Below the pieces are notes generated by a model, which saw only the letters and a program-made list of their open reading frames with translations, searched no databases and was not told the origin of the DNA. DNA of 41,235 bases, taken from NCBI GenBank assembly GCA_045588325.1, contig JAZNEA010000030.1, forward strand, positions 1 through 41,235, in the 5' to 3' direction. Below are positions 25,851 to 34,160 of this stretch, in pieces (the first letter of the stretch is position 1; each line of letters begins with the position of its first letter). The position numbers and the translations under genes are program-made. The stretch comes from RGIG7378 sp045588325. GTDB lineage: Bacteria > Bacillota > Clostridia > RGIG7378.

Positions 25851-27221
25851 ATGATACATCAATATAAACTAGGTGGATTTAATATTGTGCTGGACGTATG
25901 CTCTGGCGCTGTTCATGTCGTGGACGAGGTGGCATACAGCATTATCGCTATGTTCGAGGACAATAGCAGGGAGACTGTGCTGGAGAATATTTCGGATGCT
26001 TTCCCAGACCTTGATAGGGCAGAGCTGGAGAATTGTTATGACCAGGTTCAGGGACTTAAAGATGCGGGCAAACTCTTTGCCCCCGATACATTTGCGCCCA
26101 TGGCAGGCAAGCTTAAGCAAAAGACTGCTGGCGTGGTCAAGGCTCTCTGCTTACATATCGCCCACACATGCAACCTTAACTGCTCCTATTGTTTCGCCAG
26201 TCAGGGCAAGTATCACGGCGAGCGCGCCATAATGAGCTATGAGGTAGGCAAGCAGGCACTGGACTTTTTGGTGGAGAATTCTGGCTCCAGGCGTAACCTT
26301 GAGGTGGATTTCTTTGGAGGCGAGCCCCTGATGAATTTTCAGGTGGTTAAGGACCTGGTAGCCTATGCCCGCAGCATCGAAAAGGAAAAGGGCAAGAATT
26401 TCCGCTTTACGCTGACAACCAATGGCGTTTTGGTAGATGACGATGTTATCGAATGGGCCAATAGAGAATGCAGCAATGTGGTGCTCAGTCTGGATGGCCG
26501 TAAGGAAGTGCATGACAGGTTCCGCGTGGATTACGCCGGCAATGGCAGCTGGGAGAAGATTGTGCCTAAATTCCAGCGCTTTGTAGAGGCTCGCGGAGGC
26601 AAGGACTATTATATGCGAGGCACATTCACCCATGCTAACCCAGATTTCCTTAAGGATATACAGCAGATGCTGGACCTGGGCTTTACAGAGCTCAGCATGG
26701 AGCCTGTTGTATGTGCGACAGGAGATCCGTCCGAGTTGACTGAGGAGGATTTGGCCATAGTTATGGATCAGTACGAGGAACTGGCCAAGCTGATGTTGGA
26801 GAGAGACAAGGAGGGCAGACCATTTACCTTCTACCACTACATGATAGATCTGACTGGTGGCCCCTGTATTTATAAGCGTATTTCGGGCTGTGGCAGCGGT
26901 ACAGAGTACATGGCTGTAACACCCTGGGGAGATCTGTACCCCTGTCACCAGTTTGTTGGTGAGGAAAAGTTCAAGCTTGGCAATATTTGGGACGGAGTGA
27001 CCAATACACAGGTGCGAGAGGAGTTCGCTGCCTGCAATGTCTACGCCCACCCCGAATGCCACGATTGTTGGGCGAGGCTGTATTGCTCTGGTGGATGTGC
27101 TGCCAATGCATACCACGCCACAGGTTCAGTGACAGGAGTGTATGAAAACGGATGCAGGCTCTTCCGCAAGCGCATGGAGTGTGCCATCATGGTGGCAATT
27201 GCCAGGGCTCTGGGAGAATAG
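25851..27221 (+). CDS. scfB: SCIFF radical SAM maturase (SPASM)
   Basis: 456-residue cytoplasmic iron-sulfur enzyme that installs thioether crosslinks in the SCIFF peptide. The N-terminal 90 residues form a peptide-recognition (RRE-like) domain. The radical SAM motif is CNLNCSYC (Cys107, 111, 114), followed by FFGGEPL. The SPASM region carries Cys339, 347, 365, 403, 406, 412, 416 and 435, enough for two auxiliary clusters. AAGGAG sits 8 nt before the ATG. It lies directly behind its substrate gene and 1 nt before a PLP-enzyme gene. Length and motifs match the family. Confidence 0.96.
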   Translation: MIHQYKLGGFNIVLDVCSGAVHVVDEVAYSIIAMFEDNSRETVLENISDAFPDLDRAELENCYDQVQGLKDAGKLFAPDTFAPMAGKLKQKTAGVVKALCLHIAHTCNLNCSYCFASQGKYHGERAIMSYEVGKQALDFLVENSGSRRNLEVDFFGGEPLMNFQVVKDLVAYARSIEKEKGKNFRFTLTTNGVLVDDDVIEWANRECSNVVLSLDGRKEVHDRFRVDYAGNGSWEKIVPKFQRFVEARGGKDYYMRGTFTHANPDFLKDIQQMLDLGFTELSMEPVVCATGDPSELTEEDLAIVMDQYEELAKLMLERDKEGRPFTFYHYMIDLTGGPCIYKRISGCGSGTEYMAVTPWGDLYPCHQFVGEEKFKLGNIWDGVTNTQVREEFAACNVYAHPECHDCWARLYCSGGCAANAYHATGSVTGVYENGCRLFRKRMECAIMVAIARALGE

Positions 27222-27222
27222 C

Positions 27223-28557
27223 ATGAACACACCTATTTGCGATTATGTAAATAGTTATGCAGACAGCCAGCCCATGAGACTCCATATGCCTGGGCATAAG
27301 GGAGTTGAGCAGGTGGGCCTCGAGAAGCTGGATATTACGGAAATTGACGGGGCAGACAGCCTGTATCACGCCGACGGAATCATCCGGGAGAGCATGGACA
27401 ATGCATCCAAACTTTTTGGTTGTTACACATACTATTCCACAGAGGGGTCCTCTCAATGCATCAGGGCAATGCTCTACCTGGCCATGCAACATGCTGCCAG
27501 GAGGGGGAGGCGCCCGGTTGTGGCAGCTGCCAGAAATGTGCACAGTTCCTTTTTGACTGCAGTGGCACTGCTGGATGTGGATGTGATCTGGATGTATGGA
27601 GAGTCGGGAACATCATACTTGTCCTGCCATATTACCCCGGATCAGGTGAGAGAGTTGTTCCGCCATAGGGAGAAGAGCCCCTCAGCTATCTATCTCACAT
27701 CACCGGATTATCTTGGCAATACAGTGGATATACAGGCCATATCTGAGGTGTGCAAAGAGAATGGGGCCTTGCTGTTGGTAGACAATGCCCACGGCGCGTA
27801 TCTCAGGTTCCTGGAACGGTCCATGCACCCAGTGGATCTGGGAGCGGATATCTGCTGTGACTCTGCCCACAAGACATTGCCGGTGTTGACAGGCGGAGCA
27901 TATCTGCATCTGTCAAATGCCGTAGCGGATGAATTATCTCCCATGGTCAGCACAGCTCTGGCCCTTTTTGGTTCCACCAGTCCGTCATACATCATCCTGC
28001 AATCTCTGGATAGGGCCAATGTCTATATGGAGACCCTTGGGCAGAGACTCGCTGGATTTGTGCCTCATGTACAGAGACTTAAGGATAAACTGCAGGATAT
28101 GGGATATGCCCAACTCAGCACGGAGCCACTTAAGGTTACTATAATGCCTAAGGCAAAAGGCTACACCGGCCAGGAGCTAAAGGATTACCTGAAACATAAG
28201 AATATTCACTGCGAATTCGCAGATCCAGACTACCTGGTACTGATGTTGACCCCAGAGGTGGGAGAGGCATGTGTGGACCAGCTCCTGGATGTTTTGGCAC
28301 AGTTGCCGGAGAGGGAGCCTATCTTCACTGCACCGCCAGCTATTGGCAGGGGAGAAAGAGCGGTTTCAATCAGAGATGCGGTTATGTCCCCGGCGGTGAG
28401 AGTGCCAGTGGTGGACGCAATCGGTCGGATTTTGGCCAGCCCGTCTGTATCCTGCCCTCCGGCAGTACCTATTCTGGTTTGCGGAGAGGTTGTGGACAAT
28501 GCCGCCATGCAATGTTTTGAGTATTTCGGTATTAGCCATATATATGTCGTAGAATAA
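27223..28557 (+). CDS. Orn/Lys/Arg decarboxylase family PLP enzyme
   Basis: 444-residue fold-type I PLP enzyme. RLHMPGHKG near the N-terminus and VDNAHGAYL mark the family, and DSAHKTLPVLTGGA carries the likely PLP lysine, Lys217. It resembles the short, SpeA-like members in Firmicutes, so arginine, lysine or ornithine are all candidate substrates and polyamine supply a likely role. The start at 27223 is 1 nt after the maturase stop, with GGGAG upstream. The same operon as the SCIFF genes may be coincidence or a functional link. The C-terminal domain is shorter than in inducible enterobacterial enzymes. Confidence 0.88.
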   Translation: MNTPICDYVNSYADSQPMRLHMPGHKGVEQVGLEKLDITEIDGADSLYHADGIIRESMDNASKLFGCYTYYSTEGSSQCIRAMLYLAMQHAARRGRRPVVAAARNVHSSFLTAVALLDVDVIWMYGESGTSYLSCHITPDQVRELFRHREKSPSAIYLTSPDYLGNTVDIQAISEVCKENGALLLVDNAHGAYLRFLERSMHPVDLGADICCDSAHKTLPVLTGGAYLHLSNAVADELSPMVSTALALFGSTSPSYIILQSLDRANVYMETLGQRLAGFVPHVQRLKDKLQDMGYAQLSTEPLKVTIMPKAKGYTGQELKDYLKHKNIHCEFADPDYLVLMLTPEVGEACVDQLLDVLAQLPEREPIFTAPPAIGRGERAVSIRDAVMSPAVRVPVVDAIGRILASPSVSCPPAVPILVCGEVVDNAAMQCFEYFGISHIYVVE

Positions 28558-28583
28558 ACAGGGGAGACCCTGTTTGTTTTTTT
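28556..28583 (+). terminator. Intrinsic terminator of the SCIFF operon
   Basis: AAACAGGG (28556-28563) pairs with CCCTGTTT (28568-28575) around GAGA, followed by G and seven T residues. It overlaps the stop codon. Confidence 0.9.
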
Positions 28584-28639
28584 GGTAGGAAGGCTACTGT
28601 TCCAATTTGTAAACAAATTGTTATTTTTTGTGTGCAGGA

Positions 28640-28668
28640 TTGAATCTTGTCGAAATCAATAGTATACT
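28640..28668 (+). promoter_or_regulatory. Promoter of the ECF transporter gene
   Basis: TTGAAT at 28640-28645, a 17-nt spacer and TATACT at 28663-28668. Upstream, a short AT-rich hairpin (CAATTTGT/ACAAATTG, 28603-28620) with a T run may be a second terminator for the preceding operon. Confidence 0.65.
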
Positions 28669-28674
28669 GATGTA

Positions 28675-28763
28675 AATTCCGTTTTTGTGGAGTGATTCCC
28701 TATACCCTGTTAACTCCACAATATGTTTTCCCTACCACAGTCCGCATGGGCTGTGGCTTTTTT
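28675..28763 (+). promoter_or_regulatory. Candidate riboswitch or attenuator before the ECF S component
   Basis: The leader has hairpin TGTGGAGT/ACTCCACA (28686-28693/28713-28720), then a full terminator, CCACAGTCC (28735-28743) with GGGCTGTGG (28748-28756) and six T residues, well before the gene. TGTGG of the first hairpin could also pair with CCACA of the terminator, giving alternative folds. The small (about 60 nt) pyrimidine-rich aptamer region with two TCCCTA words is not a class I recognise. Regulation by the transported vitamin is inference. Confidence 0.55.
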
Positions 28764-28875
28764 ATTTATTAGCCGTTCCGTTGAAAAGGGACTCTGTGTC
28801 ATCTATACTGTAAAAAACGCACTTATGCTAATGACGGCCCTGATCTTGACAGGTCAAGGTTGGCAGAGGAGGAAT

Positions 28876-29415
28876 ATGATTAAGAGTAGAGTCAAAAAGA
28901 TGGTTCTGGCAGGCCTGTTCCTGGCAATGGCATATATGCTGCCATACCTGACAGGACAGATCCCTGAGATAGGGTCCATGCTGTGTCCCATGCACATACC
29001 GGTGCTGCTATGCGGTTTTATCTGCGGATGGCAATGGGGACTCATGGTTGGCGTGATTTCGCCTCTGTTCAGGGCCGTGATAACTACCATGCCACCTCTT
29101 TTCCCCACAGCTGTCTGTATGTCCGTGGAGTTGGCGATTTATGGGCTGATGGCAGGTTTGCTATACAGGATATTCCCGTCTGGTAAGAGATACATCTATT
29201 TGGCTCTGGTTGTGGCCATGTTGACAGGCAGAGTCGCCTGGGGAGTGGCTATGTTCCTATGCATGGGACTTAGTGGTGGACAGTTCGGATTGGCTGCATT
29301 TGTTGCGGGAGCATTCACAAACGCCGTGCCTGGTATTGTCCTGCAGATAGTCGCCATCCCACCTGTACTTATCCTGCTGGAACAGAGGACCAAAACAGCG
29401 CCCAAGGCGGCATAA
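28876..29415 (+). CDS. ECF transporter substrate-binding (S) component
   Basis: 179-residue integral membrane protein with six hydrophobic helices, the size of ECF S components that bind a vitamin or cofactor and dock to a shared EcfAA'T module. The basic start (MIKSRVKKMVLAG) and helix 1 with the LFLAMAYMLP pattern fit. GQIPEIGSMLCPMHIPVLL and a Gly-rich helix 5-6 region are typical of an unassigned S subgroup in Clostridia (pantothenate has been suggested for some). Start at 28876, with AGGAGG 3 nt upstream. A terminator-bearing leader precedes it. Substrate not determined. Confidence 0.85.
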   Translation: MIKSRVKKMVLAGLFLAMAYMLPYLTGQIPEIGSMLCPMHIPVLLCGFICGWQWGLMVGVISPLFRAVITTMPPLFPTAVCMSVELAIYGLMAGLLYRIFPSGKRYIYLALVVAMLTGRVAWGVAMFLCMGLSGGQFGLAAFVAGAFTNAVPGIVLQIVAIPPVLILLEQRTKTAPKAA

Positions 29416-29510
29416 CATACACTTTTTATTTAAGACGACATTGCGCAAAAACAAGCTGACTGGCCTGAAAACACAAGGCTTTCAGGATGCTTCGAGGAGA
29501 CAAGACACAT

Positions 29511-30398
29511 ATGACTAAGAATAAGGATTTGCTAAAGCAGATAGGAGCTATGGTTGTTTTTGGCACCATAGGGATGGTGCGAAGGCATATCTCACTGGGA
29601 TCAGGTTTGATAGCAATGGTGAGGGGCGCAGTGGGCGCTCTGTTTCTGTTAATAGTCTCTGCAGCATTTCGCAGGAAGATAGATATCAGGGGGATCAGGC
29701 AGAACCTTCCCTTGTTGGTGATGTCCGGCATTCTGCTGGGTGCCAACTGGGTATGCTTGTTTGAGGCATACAACCACACGTCAATCTCTGTAGCTACCAT
29801 GTGCTACTACATGGCTCCGGTTATTGTACTGGCAGTTTCTGCCTTTGCTCTCAGGGAGAGGATGACCCCGTTGCAGTATGGGTTGGCTTTTGTGTCCCTG
29901 GTGGGTATGGTGATGGTCTCAGGCGTTCTGACAGACGGAGGAGCAGACGCCAAGGGCGTTATGTTTGGATTGCTGGCGGCGGTGTTGTACAGCGGCATTA
30001 TTCTAGTGAATAAGAGAGTAGGTAATGTGGATCCTGTGGACAAAACCCTGGTACAGCTGGCAGTTTCAGCCATTGCCATATTGCCCTATGTTATGTTTGT
30101 TGAGGGAATTCCATCTGTGACAATATCCTTAGGGACTGTGTGCTTGCTGATAGTCGCAGGCATCGTCCACACGGGAGTTGCGTATCTGATGTATTTTGGC
30201 AGTATGTCTAATCTGAAATCCAATACTATTGCCATACTCAGTTACATAGACCCGGTGACCGCAGTGTTGGTCTCCACTATTATCCTGCAGGAGCATCTGA
30301 CCTGGATGACTGGCATTGGCGTCGTGCTGGTTATTGGCGCCACGGCAGCCATAGAACTGGTTGCACCCAAGAATTTGACCAAGAACGTAGCACAGTAG
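29511..30398 (+). CDS. EamA / DMT family transporter
   Basis: 295 residues with ten hydrophobic helices in two homologous five-helix halves (EamA domains at about 8-135 and 150-285). VVFGTIGMVRRHI at helix 1 and YMAPVIVLAVSAFALRERM and YIDPVTAVLVSTIILQEHL at the ends of the halves are typical of drug/metabolite exporters. Start taken at 29511 with GAGGAG 11 nt upstream; an in-frame ATG at 29487 is possible. It is followed after 36 nt by a WYL regulator. Substrate unknown. Confidence 0.88.
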   Translation: MTKNKDLLKQIGAMVVFGTIGMVRRHISLGSGLIAMVRGAVGALFLLIVSAAFRRKIDIRGIRQNLPLLVMSGILLGANWVCLFEAYNHTSISVATMCYYMAPVIVLAVSAFALRERMTPLQYGLAFVSLVGMVMVSGVLTDGGADAKGVMFGLLAAVLYSGIILVNKRVGNVDPVDKTLVQLAVSAIAILPYVMFVEGIPSVTISLGTVCLLIVAGIVHTGVAYLMYFGSMSNLKSNTIAILSYIDPVTAVLVSTIILQEHLTWMTGIGVVLVIGATAAIELVAPKNLTKNVAQ

Positions 30399-30434
30399 TA
30401 CAATAAATGGTACAGATATACGGAGGGACAAAAT

Positions 30435-31415
30435 ATGCCAAAATCCGAGAACCAAAAATTAAAGCTGCTATACATTAAGGACTTTCTGGAGCGCAACACC
30501 GACGACAACCACGGCGTGACGGTGCAGGAGATAATTAGCCATCTGGCCGGCCGGGGTATTTCTGCAGAACGCAAGAGCATATATAATGACCTGAGCCTTT
30601 TGGAGGACTACCTGGACGTAGTTAAGGAGAAGAAGGGCACCGAGACCAGATACCATGTGGCCAGCAGAAATTTCGAGATGGTCGAGCTCAAAATTCTCGC
30701 CGATTCCGTCAAGGCATCAAAGTACTTGCCAGAGGAAAAGGCAGACAGGATTATCGCAAAGCTAGGGGGACTCTGCAGCGAGCACGAGGCCAGGGAGCTT
30801 AAGAGGTCTCTGTATGTGCCAGCCCAGAGCATATCCAACAACCAGAAGATTTTCATAACCATCGACGCCATTGAGAGGGCCATAGAGGAAGGCAGACAGC
30901 TATCATTTGCATACTTTAAGTACAACGAAATGGGCCAGAGGGAGATGGTTCACCAGGGTGCCAGGTACAAGGTTACGCCCCTCTTATTGTTGCTGGATGA
31001 CTACTATTATCTGGTTGCATGGGATGAGAGAGAAAATAAGAAAAAGCATTTTCGCGTGGATCGAATGGAGAACGCCATGTTGGACGACCAGGAGGCCACA
31101 GTTTCAGACGAGACCAGAGTGGACAAGACCCAATACAAGAACAGGCATTTTAACATGTTCGATGGTCAGGAATATGACGTGGTAATGGAGTTTGACCAGG
31201 CACTGCTCAACTCGGTTTTCGACAGATTTGGCAGAGACCACACTCCCATCCCTAGCGGAAAGGGCAGGTTCAGATGGACAGAGAGAGTGGCTGTCTGTGG
31301 CCAGTTCTACGGATGGGTGGCATCCTTTGGAGGCAAGGCCAGGATATTAGGCCCGGAAAGGGTTTTGGAGGAATACAGGGACTTTCTGAATGCCAACGTG
31401 GACGCCAATAATTAG
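30435..31415 (+). CDS. WYL domain transcriptional regulator
   Basis: 326-residue DNA-binding protein. The N-terminal winged helix-turn-helix spans about 7-70 (VTVQEIISHLAGRGISAERKSIYNDLSLL). The WYL domain at about 140-225 has YKVTPLLLLLDDYYYLVAW and RVDRMENA, in place of the W-Y-L core, and a C-terminal WCX extension follows. WYL domains sense small ligands or nucleic acids. GGAGG sits before the ATG. It lies 36 nt after the EamA gene and may be cotranscribed with it. Target genes are unknown. Confidence 0.88.
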   Translation: MPKSENQKLKLLYIKDFLERNTDDNHGVTVQEIISHLAGRGISAERKSIYNDLSLLEDYLDVVKEKKGTETRYHVASRNFEMVELKILADSVKASKYLPEEKADRIIAKLGGLCSEHEARELKRSLYVPAQSISNNQKIFITIDAIERAIEEGRQLSFAYFKYNEMGQREMVHQGARYKVTPLLLLLDDYYYLVAWDERENKKKHFRVDRMENAMLDDQEATVSDETRVDKTQYKNRHFNMFDGQEYDVVMEFDQALLNSVFDRFGRDHTPIPSGKGRFRWTERVAVCGQFYGWVASFGGKARILGPERVLEEYRDFLNANVDANN

Positions 31416-31418
31416 TGG

Positions 31419-31447
31419 TTGCTTTTGGATAATCACTGTGATAAAAT
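31419..31447 (+). promoter_or_regulatory. Promoter of rpsO
   Basis: TTGCTT at 31419-31424, a 17-nt spacer and TAAAAT at 31442-31447; transcription would start about 110 nt before rpsO. Confidence 0.6.
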
Positions 31448-31453
31448 GCACTA

Positions 31454-31567
31454 GATTGCGCCGGTACGCAGTGTATCGCCCGACCATGGGACGTGCAGAT
31501 GAGCACATCACCCCATAGTCACTCCTTGGACGACCACTTCGTATCAGGTATTACTTTGGAGGTATTT
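31454..31567 (+). promoter_or_regulatory. Folded rpsO leader, possible S15 autoregulatory site
   Basis: The leader can fold with ATGGG/CCCAT enclosing GTGC/GCAC (about 31487-31525), close to the ribosome site GGAGG. S15 binds its own leader in several bacterial groups; that this one is such a site is inference from position and fold. Confidence 0.4.
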
Positions 31568-31831
31568 ATGAACAAGGAGAAGAAGCTTGGCATTATCAAC
31601 ACATATGCCAGACACGAGGGAGACACAGGATCCCCTGAGGTACAGGTAGCTATTTTGACAGAGCGTATCAACCACCTCAACAACCACCTCAAGGCTAACC
31701 CCCACGACAATCACTCCCGCAGAGGATTGCTCATGATGGTAGGTCAGCGCAGAGGCCTTCTTAACTATCTTGCTAAGCAGGATATTGAGAAGTACAGAGA
31801 GCTTTGCAAGCAGCTCGGTATCAGAAAGTAA
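31568..31831 (+). CDS. rpsO: Ribosomal protein S15
   Basis: 87-residue primary 16S rRNA-binding protein of the small subunit platform. GDTGSPEVQVAILTERINHLNNHLK and HSRRGLLMMVGQRRGLLNYL are the conserved rRNA-contact helices. Length is normal. GGAGG sits 5 nt before the ATG at 31568. A hairpin terminator separates it from pnp, the classic rpsO-pnp order. Confidence 0.98.
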   Translation: MNKEKKLGIINTYARHEGDTGSPEVQVAILTERINHLNNHLKANPHDNHSRRGLLMMVGQRRGLLNYLAKQDIEKYRELCKQLGIRK

Positions 31832-31847
31832 AACCTTTCGCCAATGG

Positions 31848-31879
31848 AGGAGGGGACGGATAGTCCCTTCCTTATTTTT
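31848..31879 (+). terminator. Terminator between rpsO and pnp
   Basis: AGGAGGGGAC (31848-31857) pairs with GTCCCTTCCT (31863-31872), one wobble, loop GGATA, then TATTTTT. Confidence 0.85.
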
Positions 31880-31981
31880 CTATTTAGGCTGGATTTGCAG
31901 GTGAATATTCGGCGATTTTGAATATAATCTGCGATTTCAAATAATAATAAAAATGCTGCCAACGGCAGTTCTCGTCCACGC

Positions 31982-32037
31982 GTAGTAGGTAGATTGCGCT
32001 ACAGAGCATAGGTTCTGCATCGGAATCTACGCACTAC
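31982..32037 (+). promoter_or_regulatory. Long hairpin in the pnp leader
   Basis: GTAGT and GTAGATT (31982-31995) pair with AATCTAC and ACTAC (32024-32037), separated by a 2x2 internal loop. It follows a smaller CTGCC/GGCAG hairpin and ends 26 nt before the pnp start. Such leader stems are targets of RNase III and PNPase autocontrol in enterobacteria; here that role is inference. A TATAAT at 31923-31928 may be the promoter. Confidence 0.5.
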
Positions 32038-32063
32038 GGCATAGGATGAGGGAAAGGAATAAT

Positions 32064-34154
32064 ATGAAGAAGGTATTTGAAACAGTACTTGCTGGCAGAC
32101 CCCTTGTTATCGAGACAGGCGTTCTCGCTCAGCTGGCAAACGGTGCATGTATGGTCAGATATGGTGACACAGTTGTTATGTCCACTGCTACTGCATCTGC
32201 TAAGCCTCGCGACGGCATCGACTTTTTCCCACTCAGCGTAGAGTTTGAGGAAAAGCTCTATTCCGTAGGTAAGATTCCCGGAGGCTTCATCAAGAGAGAG
32301 GGCCGCCCCACAGAGAAGGCTATTCTCACATCCCGTGTTATTGACAGACCTATGAGACCTCTGTTCCCCAAGGACCTGCGCAATGACGTTTGCATCATCA
32401 ACACAGTTATGTCTGTTGATCAGGACTGCTCTCCTGAGGTTGCTGCTCTTATCGGTTCCTCTATCGCAGTTTGCATCTCTGACATCCCATTCAACGGACC
32501 TATTGCAGGTATCGTATTGGGCCTGGTAGACGGCAAGGTTGTTGTTAACCCCAACGCTGCTGAGAGAGAGGCTAGCCAGATGTATGTAACTCTTGCTGGT
32601 TCCAAGGACAAGATCGTTATGATCGAGGCTGGTGCAGACAGAGTTTCTGACGAGGTTATGCTGGATGCTATCAAGGAGGGTCACAAGACTATTAAGGAGC
32701 TGTGCGACTTTATCCAGGGCATCGTAGATGAGATTGGTAAGCCCAAGTTCCAGTACACACCTGTTGTCCTTGACCACGACGTTTGGGAGAAGGTTAAGGC
32801 CCTTGGTTATGACAAGATGAGACAGGCTGTTCTGGCTGTAGACAAGCAGGACAGAGATGTTGCAATCGCCAACCTGACAGAGGAGATCAAGGCAGCTATC
32901 CTTGAGCAGAATCCCGATGAGGATACATCCTACATGGGTGAGGCAATGTACAAGCTGGAGAAGTTTGTAGTTCGCGAGTACCTGATGAAGGAGCACCGCA
33001 GAGTAGACGGCAGAGCTCTCGACCAGATCAGAGCACTTTCTGCAGATGTTGGCCTGTTGCCCAGAGTTCATGGTTCCGGATTGTTCCAGAGAGGACAGAC
33101 ACAGGTTCTGACAACACTTACACTGGGTTCCCTTGGCGATATTCAGAAGCTTGATGGTATCGACCTTGAGGAGACCAAGAGATATATTCACCACTACAAC
33201 ATGCCCGGTTATTCCGTAGGTGAGGCTAAGGCCCCCAGGAGCCCCGGACGTAGAGAGATTGGTCACGGCGCACTGGCAGAGAGATCTCTGGTTCCCGTAA
33301 TCCCCTCTGCAGAGGAGTTCCCCTACGCATTGAGACTGGTTTCTGAGGTTCTTATGTCCAACGGTTCCACATCTCAGGGCTCTGTATGTGCCTCCACATT
33401 GGCACTTATGGATGCCGGTGTTCCGATCAAGGAGCCTGTTGCAGGTATTTCCTGCGGTCTGCTTGTTGATGAGGAGGATGAGAACAAGTTCATCACATTC
33501 ATGGACATCCAGGGCATCGAGGACTTCTTCGGAGATATGGACTTTAAGGTTGCAGGTACTAAGACTGGTATCACAGCTATTCAGGTAGATATTAAGGTTC
33601 AGGGCTTGTCCTACGAGATTATCGAGCAGGCATTTGCCATGACCAAGAAGGGCCGCGAGCACATCATCGATAACGTAATTTTGGCTACTATTCCCGAGCC
33701 TCGCAAGGAGCTGTCTCCTTATGCTCCCAAGATTATGCAGATGAAGATAGACCCCGACAAGATCCGTGAGGTTATCGGTTCCGGCGGAAAGACAATTAAC
33801 AAGATTATCGCTGAGACAGGCGTTAAGATTGATATTGATGACGACGGCAACATCAGCATCGCATATATTGATCAGGCAGCTGGTGAGAAGGCAAAGCAGA
33901 TCATCAAGGGCATTACAGGCGACATCGAGGTTGGCACAGTATTCACAGGTAAGGTTACACGCCTTATGACATTTGGTGCCTTTGTCGAGATCCTGCCCGG
34001 CGTTGAGGGTCTGGTACACGTTTCCAAGTTGGATAAGAAGAGAGTAGAAAAGGTTGAGGACGTTTGCAAGGTTGGCGACGAGATGACAGTTAAGCTCCTT
34101 GAGATCGACGACAAGGGCAGACTTAACCTTTCCAGAAAGGATTGTCTTAAGTAA
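32064..34154 (+). CDS. pnp: Polyribonucleotide nucleotidyltransferase (PNPase)
   Basis: 696-residue phosphorolytic 3'-5' exoribonuclease, a trimer acting in mRNA decay. Two RNase PH domains (about 5-225 and 305-540, the second with SPGRREIGHGALAERSLVPV), a KH domain (IREVIGSGGKTINKI, about 555-615) and an S1 domain (VGTVFTGKVTRLMTFGAFV) in the canonical order. It ends soon after S1 with no extra tail. Start at 32064, with AAAGGA 5 nt upstream; an earlier Met is only 6 codons away. The M16 gene follows after 6 nt in the same frame. Confidence 0.98.
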   Translation: MKKVFETVLAGRPLVIETGVLAQLANGACMVRYGDTVVMSTATASAKPRDGIDFFPLSVEFEEKLYSVGKIPGGFIKREGRPTEKAILTSRVIDRPMRPLFPKDLRNDVCIINTVMSVDQDCSPEVAALIGSSIAVCISDIPFNGPIAGIVLGLVDGKVVVNPNAAEREASQMYVTLAGSKDKIVMIEAGADRVSDEVMLDAIKEGHKTIKELCDFIQGIVDEIGKPKFQYTPVVLDHDVWEKVKALGYDKMRQAVLAVDKQDRDVAIANLTEEIKAAILEQNPDEDTSYMGEAMYKLEKFVVREYLMKEHRRVDGRALDQIRALSADVGLLPRVHGSGLFQRGQTQVLTTLTLGSLGDIQKLDGIDLEETKRYIHHYNMPGYSVGEAKAPRSPGRREIGHGALAERSLVPVIPSAEEFPYALRLVSEVLMSNGSTSQGSVCASTLALMDAGVPIKEPVAGISCGLLVDEEDENKFITFMDIQGIEDFFGDMDFKVAGTKTGITAIQVDIKVQGLSYEIIEQAFAMTKKGREHIIDNVILATIPEPRKELSPYAPKIMQMKIDPDKIREVIGSGGKTINKIIAETGVKIDIDDDGNISIAYIDQAAGEKAKQIIKGITGDIEVGTVFTGKVTRLMTFGAFVEILPGVEGLVHVSKLDKKRVEKVEDVCKVGDEMTVKLLEIDDKGRLNLSRKDCLK

Positions 34155-34160
34155 TTTTTC

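Noticed and set aside
26151..27116. A 321-codon minus-strand frame opposite the SCIFF maturase
   Set aside because: Shadow of scfB; no motif, no ribosome site, and all cysteine motifs belong to the plus strand.
28723..28875. A longer N-terminus for the ECF S component starting at 28723
   Set aside because: It would begin inside the terminator hairpin; the ATG at 28876 has AGGAGG and a normal family start.
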